From an uncultured Bacteroidaceae bacterium (GTDB taxonomy: Bacteria; Bacteroidota; Bacteroidia; Bacteroidales; Bacteroidaceae), in assembly GCA_944320955.1 (NCBI GenBank), contig CALUJL010000001.1, forward strand, positions 1 to 51,410: DNA of 51,410 nucleotides. The letters are read 5' to 3'. Below the pieces are notes generated by a model. The model ran no database searches. It was not told the DNA's origin and was given only the letters and a program-made list of their open reading frames with translations. The translations under genes were made by a program, and so were the position numbers. Of the stretch, positions 26,138 through 35,830 are shown one piece after another; position 1 is the stretch's first letter, and every line of letters begins with the position of its first letter.

Positions 26138-26650
26138 ATGGATATCACACTTCAATCTATTGTTTTTGTACTAGTGGCTCTCGCAATGATCCTGTGCTCT
26201 GTGCTGACGGTGACGACCAAATCATTGCTCCGCTCTGCCACTTATCTGCTGTTCGTACTGTTAGGCACGGCATTGCTCTACTTCCTTTTGGATTACACCT
26301 TCCTGGGTGCTGCACAGATCATCGTCTATGCCGGAGGTATCGTAGTCCTGTTCGTATTTGCCATTCTCCTTACCCGCTCAGACAAGAGCCTGAATGCAAA
26401 ACTCAAAGTGAGCAAGATCCTCTCCTCTGCAGTTGCTGCCGTGGCGGGGCTCGTAGTGTTCGGATTCTGCATCCTGTCCCATTCGTTTGCCGGGCAGATA
26501 GCTCCGTCGGGCAAGGAGTTGGACATGAAAGAAGTCGGCATTGCGCTGATGGGCGATGGCAAATTCCAATACCTGCTGCCCTTCGAAGCTGTCAGCATAC
26601 TGCTTTTGGCATGTTTGATCGGTGGAATCTTAATTGCACGCAAAAGATAA
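26138..26650 (+). CDS. nuoJ: Complex I subunit J
   Basis: A 170-residue membrane subunit with five predicted helices. The conserved helix-3 stretch FLGAAQIIVYAGGIVVLFVF, containing the pi-bulge region of the family, identifies it. It is followed 6 bp later by nuoK. Confidence 0.95.
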   Translation: MDITLQSIVFVLVALAMILCSVLTVTTKSLLRSATYLLFVLLGTALLYFLLDYTFLGAAQIIVYAGGIVVLFVFAILLTRSDKSLNAKLKVSKILSSAVAAVAGLVVFGFCILSHSFAGQIAPSGKELDMKEVGIALMGDGKFQYLLPFEAVSILLLACLIGGILIARKR

Positions 26651-26656
26651 TTTATT

Positions 26657-26965
26657 ATGGAAATACAATTAGAATATTACCTGGTCATCAGTCTGGTGAT
26701 GATGGCATGCGGCGTCTACGGGTTCCTAAGCCGTCGGAACACGCTGGCCATGCTGATCTCCATAGAGCTGATGTTGAATGCCGCAGACATCAACTTCGCT
26801 GCGTTCAACCGCTACCTCTTTTCGAACTATGAAGGGCACTTCTTCGCAATCTTCGGGATAGCAATCGCCGCGGCGGAGACCGCAGTGGCCATTGCCATCA
26901 TGATCAATATCTACCGCAACCTGAAGAGTATCCAAACCAAGGACCTCGAAGAAATGAAACATTAA
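26657..26965 (+). CDS. nuoK: Complex I subunit K
   Basis: A 102-residue MrpC-like subunit with three helices. It carries the family motif NTLAMLISIELMLNAADINF with its buried Glu and a second Glu in GIAIAAAETAVAIAI. Both belong to the central proton-transfer axis. Confidence 0.95.
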   Translation: MEIQLEYYLVISLVMMACGVYGFLSRRNTLAMLISIELMLNAADINFAAFNRYLFSNYEGHFFAIFGIAIAAAETAVAIAIMINIYRNLKSIQTKDLEEMKH

Positions 26966-26988
26966 CCTAAAGGAAAGGAATCTATAAG

Positions 26989-28896
26989 ATGGAATACACT
27001 TTGTTTATTATGTTACTCCCTGTTCTCATGTTCCTTTTCCTTGGACTTGCAGGACATAAGCTACGTCCCGCTGTAGCCGGAATCCTGGGATGCTGCTCTC
27101 TGGGCATCGTCGCCATACTTTCCTATTATGCGGCCTGGCAGTATTTCTCAATGCCCCGCGTGAATGGAATATATCAGCCGGTTACGGTCTTCAACTTCGA
27201 GTGGTTGCACTTCACTGACAAGCTCCATATCGACTTGGGCATTCTTCTGGATCCGATTTCGGTCATGATGCTTGTCGTGATCTCCACCGTTTCTTTGATG
27301 GTGCACATCTACAGTATGGGATATATGCACGGTGAAAAGGGATTTCAGCGTTACTATGCTTTCCTTTCGCTCTTCACTTTCTCCATGCTGGGGCTGGTTG
27401 TGGCCACCAACATCTTCCAGATGTATCTCTTCTGGGAGCTGGTGGGCGTATCTTCCTATTTGCTCATTGGTTTCTACTATAGCAAGCCGTCGGCCATCGC
27501 AGCATCGAAGAAGGCATTCATCGTTACCCGTTTTGCCGACTTGGGCTTTCTTATCGGTATCCTTGTCTTCGGCTATTTCGTCGGTTCTTTCAACTTCGAG
27601 ACGGTCGGTGCCGGTACCGGTTTTGGCGGTGCTGCCCTGCTGGGCGATGCGGCCCGCGTGATGGTGCCTCTGGCCTTGGGCCTGATGTTCATCGGTGGTG
27701 CCGGTAAGAGTGCCATGTTCCCTCTGCATATCTGGTTGCCCGATGCCATGGAAGGCCCGACGCCTGTGTCTGCACTCATCCATGCCGCAACGATGGTCGT
27801 GGCCGGTGTATATCTGGTGGCACGCATGTTCCCCTTGTTCATCGACTATGCTCCCGAAGTGCTGCATCTGATTGCTTATGTCGGTGTCTTCACCGCATTT
27901 TTTGCCGCAGCCATTGCCTGCGTGCAGACGGATATCAAGCGTGTGCTGGCATTTTCCACCATATCGCAGATTGCGTTCATGATGGTGGCTGTCGGTGTAT
28001 GCACGGCGGCTACGGCTCACGAAGGCCTCGGATACATGGCTTCCATGTTCCACCTTTTCACTCACGCCATGTTCAAGGCTTGTTTGTTCCTCGGCGCCGG
28101 CGCCATTATCCATGCGGTTCACAGCAACGAGATGTCGCACATGGGCGGTTTGCGCAAGTATATGCCCATCACGCACATCACATTCTTGATTTGCTGCCTC
28201 TCGATTGCCGGAATTCCCCCGTTCAGCGGTTTCTTCAGTAAGGACGAAATCCTGACGGCTTGTCTGGAATTCAGCCCTGTGGTATATTGGATTATGTCGA
28301 TCATTGCCGGAATGACGGCTTTCTACATGTTCCGTCTTTACTACGGCATCTTCTGGGGCAAAGAAGCCCGGCACGAACATACGCCGCACGAAGCTCCGGC
28401 CAATATGACGGTTCCCCTTATCGTCCTGGCCGCCATCACTTGTGTGGCTGGATTCATCCCCTTCGGCCACTTCGTCAGCTCCAACGGTGAGACCTACGAT
28501 ATTCACTTGAATACCACGGTAGCCACAATCAGCACTTGCATTGCCGTCGTAGCCATTTTGCTGGCCACTTTCATGTATCGCAAGGCAGAACAGCCGGTGG
28601 CAGACATGCTGGGCAAGAAATTGCGCGGCTTGCATACTGCGGCTTACCATCGCTTCTATATTGATGAGATCTACCAGTTTATCACGCACCGCATCATCTT
28701 CCGCTGCATTTCCACCCCGATTGCCTGGTTCGACCGGCATGTTGTCGACGGGTTCTTCAACTTCCTGGCTTGGAGCTCGCAAGAAGGTTCGTGGAGCATC
28801 CGCAATTTGCAGAGCGGCCGCGTGCAGCAGTATGCCTATGCGTTCTTCATTGGCGTAATAGCGCTGGTACTTATCCTTTTATTCGTTGTAATCTAA
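26989..28896 (+). CDS. nuoL: Complex I subunit L (antiporter-like, lateral helix)
   Basis: A 635-residue proton-pumping subunit of the MrpA family. Signatures: YMHGEKGFQRYYAFLSLFTFSMLGLV, FWELVGVSSYLLIGFYY, GAGKSAMFPLHIWLPDAMEGPTPVSALIHAATMVVAGVY and the C-terminal long amphipathic lateral-helix region. The key Glu, Lys and His of the antiporter channel are present in these motifs. Length is normal for the family. Confidence 0.96.
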   Translation: MEYTLFIMLLPVLMFLFLGLAGHKLRPAVAGILGCCSLGIVAILSYYAAWQYFSMPRVNGIYQPVTVFNFEWLHFTDKLHIDLGILLDPISVMMLVVISTVSLMVHIYSMGYMHGEKGFQRYYAFLSLFTFSMLGLVVATNIFQMYLFWELVGVSSYLLIGFYYSKPSAIAASKKAFIVTRFADLGFLIGILVFGYFVGSFNFETVGAGTGFGGAALLGDAARVMVPLALGLMFIGGAGKSAMFPLHIWLPDAMEGPTPVSALIHAATMVVAGVYLVARMFPLFIDYAPEVLHLIAYVGVFTAFFAAAIACVQTDIKRVLAFSTISQIAFMMVAVGVCTAATAHEGLGYMASMFHLFTHAMFKACLFLGAGAIIHAVHSNEMSHMGGLRKYMPITHITFLICCLSIAGIPPFSGFFSKDEILTACLEFSPVVYWIMSIIAGMTAFYMFRLYYGIFWGKEARHEHTPHEAPANMTVPLIVLAAITCVAGFIPFGHFVSSNGETYDIHLNTTVATISTCIAVVAILLATFMYRKAEQPVADMLGKKLRGLHTAAYHRFYIDEIYQFITHRIIFRCISTPIAWFDRHVVDGFFNFLAWSSQEGSWSIRNLQSGRVQQYAYAFFIGVIALVLILLFVVI

Positions 28897-28920
28897 TCTA
28901 AAACAGAAAGAGACTTAGAT

Positions 28921-30414
28921 ATGGAATTCCCTCTTATATCATTCGTAATAGTTCCGCTTCTGATGTTGCTCGGTTTGTGGCTTGCCCGCACCATCAACCA
29001 GATTCGCGGAGTGATGGTAGCCGGTTCCTCCATTCTTCTGGTTCTGGCTGTGGCGCTCACTTACTGTTATCTCAGCGCCCGCTCCGCCGGAGTCCAGGAC
29101 GAGATGCTTTTCACCAGCGATATGGCCTGGTATGCTCCGTTGCACATCAACCTGACGCTGGGAGTCGACGGTATCAGCGTGGCCATGTTGCTGCTTTCCG
29201 CGATAATCGTCTTTACCGGTACGTTTGCCAGCTGGCAGATGAAATTGCAGACCAAGGAGTTTTTCCTTTGGTTTACGTTCCTTTCGTTGGGCGTGTTCGG
29301 CTTCTTTATTTCCATCGACTTGTTTGCCATGTTCATGTTCTACGAGGTGGCCCTTATTCCCATGTATCTTCTTATCGGTGTATGGGGCAGCGGCCACAAG
29401 GAGTATTCGGCCATGAAGCTTACCTTGATGCTGATGGGTGCCTCGGCTTTCCTGCTTTTGGGCATTTTGGGCATTTATTTCTTTACCGGGGCGCAGAGCA
29501 TGAATCTGGTGGAGATAGCCAATCATCTCCACATGGACCCGAAGATGCAGAATATCTTCTTCCCGATGACTTTCGTAGGCTTCGGGGTTTTGGGTGCCCT
29601 CTTCCCGTTCCACACGTGGAGTCCTGACGGTCACGCTTCCGCCCCCACGGCAGTTTCCATGCTCCATGCCGGCGTGTTGATGAAGCTCGGCGGTTACGGC
29701 TGTTTCCGCATCGCCATGTATCTCATGCCGGAAGGTGCGGCGCAGTGGGGTGGGGTATTCCTCGTGCTGACCACCATCGGTGTAGTCTACGGTGCCTTCA
29801 GCGCCTGCGTACAGACCGACCTGAAGTACATCAACGCCTACTCCTCCGTGTCCCACTGCTCGCTCGTGCTTTTCGCCCTGCTCATGACGAACTATACGGC
29901 CTGCACCGGCGCCATTCTCCAGATGCTCTCGCACGGACTGATGACGGCCCTCTTCTTTGCCCTCATCGGTATGATTTACGGGCGTACCCACACGCGTGAT
30001 GTCTACAAACTGGCCGGCTTGATGAAGATCATGCCTTTCCTCTCCGTGGGCTATGTGATAGCCGGTTTGGCCAACCTCGGTCTGCCGGGTCTGAGCGGCT
30101 TCATCGCAGAGATGACCATCTTCGTGGGCGCTTTCTCCAATCCCGACACGTTCAGCCGTACGTGCACCATCATTGCCACCACTTCCATCGTGATAACCGC
30201 AGTCTACATTCTGCGTCTTGTCGGTAAGATTCTCTACGGAGAAGTGGAAAACAAGGAGTATCTGAAGCTGACCGACGCCACGTGGGACGAGCGTTTCGCC
30301 GTCATTTGCCTCATCTTCTGCGTGGCCGGTCTGGGTATGGCCCCGTTGTGGATTGGCAATATGATACAGGGCAGCGTAGAACCTATCGTGAATGTAATAA
30401 CCTCTTCACTCTAA
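28921..30414 (+). CDS. nuoM: Complex I subunit M (antiporter-like)
   Basis: A 497-residue proton-pumping subunit. It shows [18 protein letters not shown] with its channel Glu, [33 protein letters not shown] and [13 protein letters not shown]. It begins 24 bp after nuoL and precedes nuoN by 16 bp. Confidence 0.96.
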   Translation: MEFPLISFVIVPLLMLLGLWLARTINQIRGVMVAGSSILLVLAVALTYCYLSARSAGVQDEMLFTSDMAWYAPLHINLTLGVDGISVAMLLLSAIIVFTGTFASWQMKLQTKEFFLWFTFLSLGVFGFFISIDLFAMFMFYEVALIPMYLLIGVWGSGHKEYSAMKLTLMLMGASAFLLLGILGIYFFTGAQSMNLVEIANHLHMDPKMQNIFFPMTFVGFGVLGALFPFHTWSPDGHASAPTAVSMLHAGVLMKLGGYGCFRIAMYLMPEGAAQWGGVFLVLTTIGVVYGAFSACVQTDLKYINAYSSVSHCSLVLFALLMTNYTACTGAILQMLSHGLMTALFFALIGMIYGRTHTRDVYKLAGLMKIMPFLSVGYVIAGLANLGLPGLSGFIAEMTIFVGAFSNPDTFSRTCTIIATTSIVITAVYILRLVGKILYGEVENKEYLKLTDATWDERFAVICLIFCVAGLGMAPLWIGNMIQGSVEPIVNVITSSL

Positions 30415-30430
30415 ACAAACGGAAACAGAA

Positions 30431-31855
30431 ATGGATTACAGTCAATTCTTAAATATGAAAGAGGAGCTCTCGCTGATGGTCGTGATAGCCATCGTGCTTC
30501 TCTACGACATCATCGCGGGCGACAAGCGCAAGCAGACGATGACCCCTGTAGTCATTGCCCTGATGGTCTTCCATACGGCTTTTACGCTTGTGCCTTCCCA
30601 GGCATACTCCATTTTCGGCGGTATGTATACCCATACCCCGATGATGAGCATCGTCAAGGCCATTCTCAACCTGGGTGTGATCATTGTCTTCCTGCAGGCC
30701 GACATCTGGCTCCGCAGGGAGGATACGAAGATCCGTGCCGGGGAGTTCTATGAGCTTATCCTCTGCACGCTCCTGGGCATGTATATGATGATCGGCGCCG
30801 GCCACTTCCTCATGTTCTACATCGGCTTGGAGACGGCTTCCATCCCCATGGCTGCTCTCGTGGCGTTCGACAAGTACCGCCACCACAGCGCCGAGGCAGG
30901 AGCCAAGTACATCCTGACCGCCATGTTCTCCAGCGCCCTGCTCATCTTCGGCCTCTCGCTGGTCTACGGCAGTTGCGGTTCGCTCTATTTCGACGACGTC
31001 ACCTACACCGTATTCTCCGGCGGCCCGATGGCCATCTGCGCCCTCGTGCTCTTCATCAGCGGCATGGGCTTCAAGCTCTCGCTCGTGCCCTTCCATCTCT
31101 GGACGGCCGATGTCTATCAGGGAGCGCCGACCAATGTGACTTCCTACCTTTCGGTCATTTCCAAGGGTGCTGCGGCTTTTGCCTTCATGACCATCCTCGT
31201 CAAGGCTTTTCCCGAGCTGGTCGATCAGTGGCAGACGGCCCTTTACATCCTGATTGTGCTGAGCATTACGATAGCCAACCTCTTCGCCATCCGGCAGCAA
31301 GACCTGAAACGATTCATGGCCTTCTCCTCCATCTCTCAGGCGGGCTACATCATGCTCGGTGTGATCGGCGGCAATGCCCTGGGCATGACCTCGTTGGTTT
31401 ACTATGTGCTGGTCTATATCGTGGCTAACCTGGCCATCTTCGGTGTCATCAACATCGTCGAGCAGCGGAGCGGCAAGTTGGAATTCAGCGATTACAACGG
31501 CTTCTACCAGACCAACCCCAAGCTGACGTTCATCATCACGCTGGCCCTTTTCTCCTTGGGCGGCATTCCTCCGTTTGCCGGCTTCTTCAGCAAGTTCTTC
31601 ATCTTTGCCAGTGCCGTAGAACAGGGCTACGTATGGCTCGTATTCATCGCATTGCTGAATACGATCATTGCCCTCTACTACTATCTGCGCCTCGTCAAAG
31701 CCATGTATATCTTGCCGAACGAAACGCCCATCGCCACTTTCCGTAGCGATGCCTGCACCCGCGTGAGCCTGGCCATCTGCCTCATCGGCATCATAGGCTT
31801 CGGGCTTGTCAGTGCCATCTACGACTGCATCAACGCCTATTCCTACGGTCTCTGA
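30431..31855 (+). CDS. nuoN: Complex I subunit N (antiporter-like)
   Basis: The 474-residue third antiporter-like subunit and last gene of the operon. Landmarks: [54 protein letters not shown] and [15 protein letters not shown] strong terminator begins 31 bp after the stop. Confidence 0.96.
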   Translation: MDYSQFLNMKEELSLMVVIAIVLLYDIIAGDKRKQTMTPVVIALMVFHTAFTLVPSQAYSIFGGMYTHTPMMSIVKAILNLGVIIVFLQADIWLRREDTKIRAGEFYELILCTLLGMYMMIGAGHFLMFYIGLETASIPMAALVAFDKYRHHSAEAGAKYILTAMFSSALLIFGLSLVYGSCGSLYFDDVTYTVFSGGPMAICALVLFISGMGFKLSLVPFHLWTADVYQGAPTNVTSYLSVISKGAAAFAFMTILVKAFPELVDQWQTALYILIVLSITIANLFAIRQQDLKRFMAFSSISQAGYIMLGVIGGNALGMTSLVYYVLVYIVANLAIFGVINIVEQRSGKLEFSDYNGFYQTNPKLTFIITLALFSLGGIPPFAGFFSKFFIFASAVEQGYVWLVFIALLNTIIALYYYLRLVKAMYILPNETPIATFRSDACTRVSLAICLIGIIGFGLVSAIYDCINAYSYGL

Positions 31856-31886
31856 TAGCAACTCTCGCAAGAGAAATCCTATATCC

Positions 31887-31923
31887 GGGCGTGCATCTTT
31901 TTCGGGATGCACGCCCTTTTTTT
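31887..31923 (+). terminator. Terminator of the nuo operon
   Basis: A perfect 11-bp stem, GGGCGTGCATC (31887-31897) with GATGCACGCCC (31906-31916), an 8-nt loop and seven Ts. Confidence 0.92.
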
Positions 31924-31958
31924 CCTGTGCCGCAGGGTGGGGCAGAGAGCGGCTGTGC

Positions 31959-32024
31959 TTTCCCGGGAAACAGGCAGGACTTTTCCGGAAAACCGGCAGC
32001 GCTTTTCCGGAAAAGGTGCAGGGC
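31959..32024. repeat. 22-bp palindromic array between nuoN and the trp operon
   Basis: TTTCCCGGGAAA at 31959, TTTTCCGGAAAA at 31981 and again at 32003 give an exact 22-bp period. The loop sequence matches the family best on the minus strand (GCGCTGCCGG). It stands apart from the nuo terminator, so termination need not be its role here. Confidence 0.75.
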
Positions 32025-32181
32025 AAACCGGAGCGGGCGCAGGGTGTATTGTCGGATTCCGCAGGCGCGGATTGCCGGGACCGGCAGGGGGCAGGGCGGG
32101 GCAGGCCTGTATATATAAAGAGGTCGCAGCGGGAAAATGCAACGACGGAGGCGGCCGAAACGTAATTTTTTTCCCCTTTTG

Positions 32182-32213
32182 TTTGGTTGTTCGGGTGAAA
32201 GCCGGTAATTTCG
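32182..32213 (+). promoter_or_regulatory. Promoter of the trp operon
   Basis: TTTG (32182-32185), exactly 20 bp, then TAATTTCG (32206-32213), one mismatch from TAnnTTTG. Transcription would start near 32220, about 22 bp before the leader peptide. Confidence 0.7.
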
Positions 32214-32241
32214 CCTCCGTAAACAAACAAAGGACGAAGCT

Positions 32242-32298
32242 ATGTTGAATCTGAATAATGCATATTGGTGGCGCCACTTACTGCTCCGGGAGTCGTAA
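32242..32298 (+). CDS. trpL: trp operon leader peptide with tandem Trp codons
   Basis: An 18-codon frame, MLNLNNAYWWRHLLLRES, with Trp codons 9 and 10 (32266-32271). It lies between a consensus promoter and a terminator hairpin, just ahead of trpB. This is the classical arrangement for ribosome-mediated attenuation. A hairpin (CTTAC 32277-32281 with GTAAG 32295-32299, with inner CTCC/GGAG pairing) begins 6 bp after the Trp codons and could be the pause structure. I could not find a convincing antiterminator pairing, so the exact switch is open. Confidence 0.75.
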   Translation: MLNLNNAYWWRHLLLRES

Positions 32299-32345
32299 GG
32301 GGAGGTTGCTGTGCATTGTATCGGAAGAACAAGATAGAAATCAAT

Positions 32346-32386
32346 GAAAGGCCCTGCCGCACTTGCGACAGGGCCTTTTCTTTTTG
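32346..32386 (+). terminator. trp attenuator terminator
   Basis: AAAGGCCCTG (32347-32356) pairs with CAGGGCCTTT (32369-32378), followed by TCTTTTTG. It lies 49 bp after the leader peptide stop and 56 bp before trpB. Confidence 0.82.
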
Positions 32387-32441
32387 ACCCTGTGCGAAGC
32401 GGCGGAAATCTGGAATCAGAATCGGACAAAAGCAAAGAATA

Positions 32442-33650
32442 ATGAAAATGAACGAGAACTTTTTTGTTGACGAACGTGGCTATTACGGGGAATTCGGCGG
32501 TGCATACGTGCCGGAAATCCTCCATGCCTGTGTGGAAAATCTGCGCCGCAGGTATCTCGAAGTGCTGGAGAGCGAAGCGTTCCGGCGCGACTACGACCGC
32601 CTGCTGCGCGACTACGTGGGGCGTCCCTCCCCGCTCTACCGGGCAGAAAGGCTGGGGGCGAAGTACGGTTGCCGCATCTATCTGAAACGCGAGGACCTCA
32701 ACCATACCGGAGCGCACAAGATAAACAACACCATCGGGCAGATCCTTCTGGCCCGCGCCTTGGGCAAGCGGCGCATCATCGCCGAGACCGGTGCCGGGCA
32801 GCACGGCGTGGCCACGGCCACGGTCTGTGCGCTGATGGGCATGGAGTGCATCGTTTACATGGGAGAGACCGACGTCCGCCGCCAGCACGTCAACGTGCAG
32901 AAGATGCAAATGCTCGGTGCCCGCGTCTGCCCCGTCACCAGCGGGAACAAAACCCTCAAGGACGCCACGAACGAAGCCATACGCGACTGGTGCTGCCACC
33001 CCGGCGATACCTATTACATCATAGGCAGCACCGTCGGCCCCCACCCATATCCCGACCTCGTGGCACGCCTGCAGAGCGTCATCTCCGCGGAGATCAAGAA
33101 GCAGCTCCTGGAGCAGGAAGGGCGCGAATGCCCCGATTATCTCATGGCCTGCGTGGGCGGTGGGAGCAATGCGGCGGGTACGGTTTATCATTATCTCGGC
33201 GACCCGCGGGTGAAAATCGTGCTGGCCGAGGCCGGCGGGCTCGGAGTGGATTCCGGGCAGACGGCCGCCACCATCCACTGCGGGCGCCCGGGCATCATCC
33301 ACGGAAGCCGTACGCTGGTCATGCAGACCGAGGACGGGCAGATCACCGAGCCTTACTCCATTTCCGCCGGGCTCGACTATCCCGGCATCGGACCGCTGCA
33401 TGCCTGTCTCGCAGCCCGGCACCGGGCAGAGGTGTTGGCCGTCACCGACGACGAGGCCATGCAGGCCGCCATGGAGCTGACGCGCCTCGAAGGCATCATT
33501 CCCGCCATCGAGTCGGCCCACGCCCTGGGCGCGCTGCCGAGAGTCCGCTTCCGCCCCTCCGACATTGTGGTGCTCACCGTCTCCGGCCGCGGCGACAAAG
33601 ACATGGAGACCTACATACGCTGGATGAACGAACATACAGGACAAAAATAA
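32442..33650 (+). CDS. trpB: Tryptophan synthase beta chain
   Basis: A 402-residue PLP enzyme that joins indole and serine. The N-terminal GYYGEFGGAYVPEIL, PLP lysine Lys93 in HTGAHKINN, AETGAGQHGVATA and the phosphate-binding GGGSNA identify it as TrpB1. It comes first in the operon, as usual in Bacteroides relatives, directly downstream of the attenuator. TrpA is encoded at the far end of the same operon. Confidence 0.97.
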   Translation: MKMNENFFVDERGYYGEFGGAYVPEILHACVENLRRRYLEVLESEAFRRDYDRLLRDYVGRPSPLYRAERLGAKYGCRIYLKREDLNHTGAHKINNTIGQILLARALGKRRIIAETGAGQHGVATATVCALMGMECIVYMGETDVRRQHVNVQKMQMLGARVCPVTSGNKTLKDATNEAIRDWCCHPGDTYYIIGSTVGPHPYPDLVARLQSVISAEIKKQLLEQEGRECPDYLMACVGGGSNAAGTVYHYLGDPRVKIVLAEAGGLGVDSGQTAATIHCGRPGIIHGSRTLVMQTEDGQITEPYSISAGLDYPGIGPLHACLAARHRAEVLAVTDDEAMQAAMELTRLEGIIPAIESAHALGALPRVRFRPSDIVVLTVSGRGDKDMETYIRWMNEHTGQK

Positions 33651-33680
33651 GACACACGTAGAACCCAAAAATACGACGCG

Positions 33681-35087
33681 ATGAAGAAATTTCATTTTCA
33701 GGCGGTCAGCCGCCAAGTCCTGGGCGACCTGCATACGCTGGTCAGCCTCTACTTGAAAGTACGCGACCTCTATCCCGAGTCCGTTCTGCTGGAGAGTTCC
33801 GACTTTCACTCTGCCGAAAATTCCCTTTCCTTCATAGGGATCCGGCCGATAGCCTCCTTTGCGGTGAACGACGGATGTTGCACCCTGACTTTCCCCGACC
33901 GCACCCGCGAGCAACGCCCCGTGCAGGACGGGGCCGATATAGGCAGCGCGCTTTCCGGTTTCCTCTCCTCGCTGGACGTGACGGGCGAGGCGCGCGCCGT
34001 GTGCGGCCTCTTCGGTTACACGTCTTTCAATGCCGTCCGCTACTTCGAGCACATAGACATCAAGAACACCCATGCCGAGGAAAACGATGCCCCCGAGCTG
34101 CTTTATACTTTTTACAAGTACATTCTCCGCCTCGACCACTTCCGCAACACGCTGACCGTGGTGGAACTCCTCTCCGAGGGCGAGGCAAGCGGGATGGACA
34201 ACCTGCTGGCCATCCTGGAAAACACCAACTTCCCCTGCTATGATTTCCACCCCGTCGGGAGCGAGACTTCCAACGTGACCGACGAAGAGTACATGGACTC
34301 CGTCCGCCGGGGCATCCGCCACTGCCGCCGGGGCGACGTCTTCCAGATCGTATTCTCGCGGCGTTTCGTCCAGCGCTACGAGGGCGACGACTTCAAGGTC
34401 TACCGCGCCCTGCGGAGCATCAACCCCTCGCCCTATCTCTTCTACTTCGATTTCGGCGGCTTCCGCATCTTCGGTTCCTCGCCCGAGACGCACTGCAAGA
34501 TAGAGGCAGGGCGCGCCACCATCGACCCCATAGCCGGCACCTACCGCCGCACGGGAAACGCCGAAGAGGACCGCCGCGCGGCCGAAAAGCTGCTGCGCGA
34601 CCCGAAAGAGAGCGCCGAACACACCATGTTGGTAGACCTTGCGCGCAACGACCTGAGCCGCAATTGCGAGGACGTGCAGGTCGAGTTCTACAAGGAGCCC
34701 CAGTTTTACAGCCATGTCATCCATCTCGTCTCCCGCGTCAGCGGCCGTCTGCCGCAGGGCGCCGAGCCTTTCCGCGTGTATGCCGGCACCTTTCCGGCCG
34801 GCACGCTCTCCGGAGCGCCGAAAGTGCGGGCCATGCAGCTCATCAGCGAAATCGAAAACACGAGCCGCGGCGCATACGGCGGCAGCATCGGCTTCATCGG
34901 GCTGGACGGAAGCCTCAACCAGGCCATCACGATACGCAGCTTCGTCAGCCGCAACGGCGAGCTCTGGTACCAGGCCGGGGCAGGCATCGTGGCCGGGAGT
35001 TGCCCCGAGTCCGAACTCCAGGAGGTCAACAACAAGCTGGGCGCGCTGAAGAAAGCCATCGAAGTGGCCGCCCGGCTGAAAAATTAG
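33681..35087 (+). CDS. trpE: Anthranilate synthase component I
   Basis: A 468-residue chorismate-utilising enzyme. The N-terminal LLES motif (tryptophan feedback site) is present. The catalytic part has GDVFQIVFSRRF, FGSSPETH, PIAGTYRRTG and AGTFPAGTLSGAPKVRAMQLI. It works with TrpG, encoded 31 bp downstream, to make anthranilate. Confidence 0.97.
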   Translation: MKKFHFQAVSRQVLGDLHTLVSLYLKVRDLYPESVLLESSDFHSAENSLSFIGIRPIASFAVNDGCCTLTFPDRTREQRPVQDGADIGSALSGFLSSLDVTGEARAVCGLFGYTSFNAVRYFEHIDIKNTHAEENDAPELLYTFYKYILRLDHFRNTLTVVELLSEGEASGMDNLLAILENTNFPCYDFHPVGSETSNVTDEEYMDSVRRGIRHCRRGDVFQIVFSRRFVQRYEGDDFKVYRALRSINPSPYLFYFDFGGFRIFGSSPETHCKIEAGRATIDPIAGTYRRTGNAEEDRRAAEKLLRDPKESAEHTMLVDLARNDLSRNCEDVQVEFYKEPQFYSHVIHLVSRVSGRLPQGAEPFRVYAGTFPAGTLSGAPKVRAMQLISEIENTSRGAYGGSIGFIGLDGSLNQAITIRSFVSRNGELWYQAGAGIVAGSCPESELQEVNNKLGALKKAIEVAARLKN

Positions 35088-35118
35088 GTCTGACGTTTTC
35101 TAAAAAAGCTCTACAATC

Positions 35119-35694
35119 ATGGACAAAATACTCTTGCTCGACAATTACGACTCCTTCACCTACAATCTCTACCATGCCCTCCGCTCGCTGGGCTGCCGCA
35201 GCGTCGACGTCGTGCGCAACGACCGCATCGCGCTCCCCGACGTGGCGCGCTACGACCGCATCCTGCTCTCCCCCGGCCCCGGCATACCCGAAGAGGCTGG
35301 CATCCTGCTGCCCCTCGTCCGCCGCTATGCACCGGAGAAAGACATCCTCGGCGTCTGCCTCGGCGAGCAGGCCATAGGGGAGGCCTTCGGCGCGCGGCTG
35401 GAAAATCTCCCCGACGTGATGCACGGTGTGCAGACCCCCATACGCGTGGTGCGCCCCGACCTGCTCTTCCGCGGCCTGGACTCCCCCTTTCCGGCCGGAC
35501 GCTACCACTCGTGGGTCGTCTCCCGCGAGGGGCTGCCTGCGGAGCTGGAGGTGACGGCCGAGGACGAGGCCGGGCAAATCATGGCTCTCCGCCACCGTAC
35601 GTACCGCGTGCGCGGCATCCAGTTCCATCCCGAGTCGGTGCTTACGCCTCAGGGCGTGCAGCTCCTCCGCAACTGGCTGGAGGGCGGCGAATGA
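35119..35694 (+). CDS. trpG: Anthranilate synthase component II (glutamine amidotransferase)
   Basis: A 191-residue class I amidotransferase that supplies ammonia to TrpE. Motifs: LLDNYDSFTYNL, LSPGPGIPEEAG, the nucleophile segment ILGVCLGEQAIGE and the HPES catalytic pair near the C-terminus (QFHPESVLT). It is separate from TrpD, unlike the enterobacterial fusion. Confidence 0.96.
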   Translation: MDKILLLDNYDSFTYNLYHALRSLGCRSVDVVRNDRIALPDVARYDRILLSPGPGIPEEAGILLPLVRRYAPEKDILGVCLGEQAIGEAFGARLENLPDVMHGVQTPIRVVRPDLLFRGLDSPFPAGRYHSWVVSREGLPAELEVTAEDEAGQIMALRHRTYRVRGIQFHPESVLTPQGVQLLRNWLEGGE

Positions 35695-35697
35695 TTC

Positions 35698-35807
35698 CCT
35701 CCGCACCGGGTCCGGATTCCATGCGCATGCCGTTCCGGTTTCATGCGCATCAAATTCCGGTTTCCCCTGCATCTTTTTCCGAAAAGCGCTGCATCTTTTT
35801 CCAATCA
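35698..35807. repeat. 22-bp periodic array inside the trp operon (trpG-trpD gap)
   Basis: The repeated CATGCGCAT occurs at 35720 and 35742, and CTGCATCTTTTTCC at 35767 and 35789, all on one 22-bp register. A further unit occupies 35698-35719. Five units fill almost the whole gap. No T run adjoins a strong stem, so read-through into trpD is expected. Confidence 0.75.
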
Positions 35808-35830
35808 TCTCTTATCAACATTCAGAAAAA

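Noticed and set aside
32130-32441. T-box or riboswitch upstream of trpB
   Set aside because: No T-box sequence was found. A leader peptide with Trp codons and a terminator explains the region.
31830-34724. 964-codon minus-strand frame across the trp promoter, trpB and trpE
   Set aside because: It is antisense to well-identified genes, the leader and the attenuator.
35698-35807. Possible short CRISPR array
   Set aside because: The 22-bp period leaves no room for a repeat plus a unique spacer, arrays are short and dispersed, and no cas genes are present.
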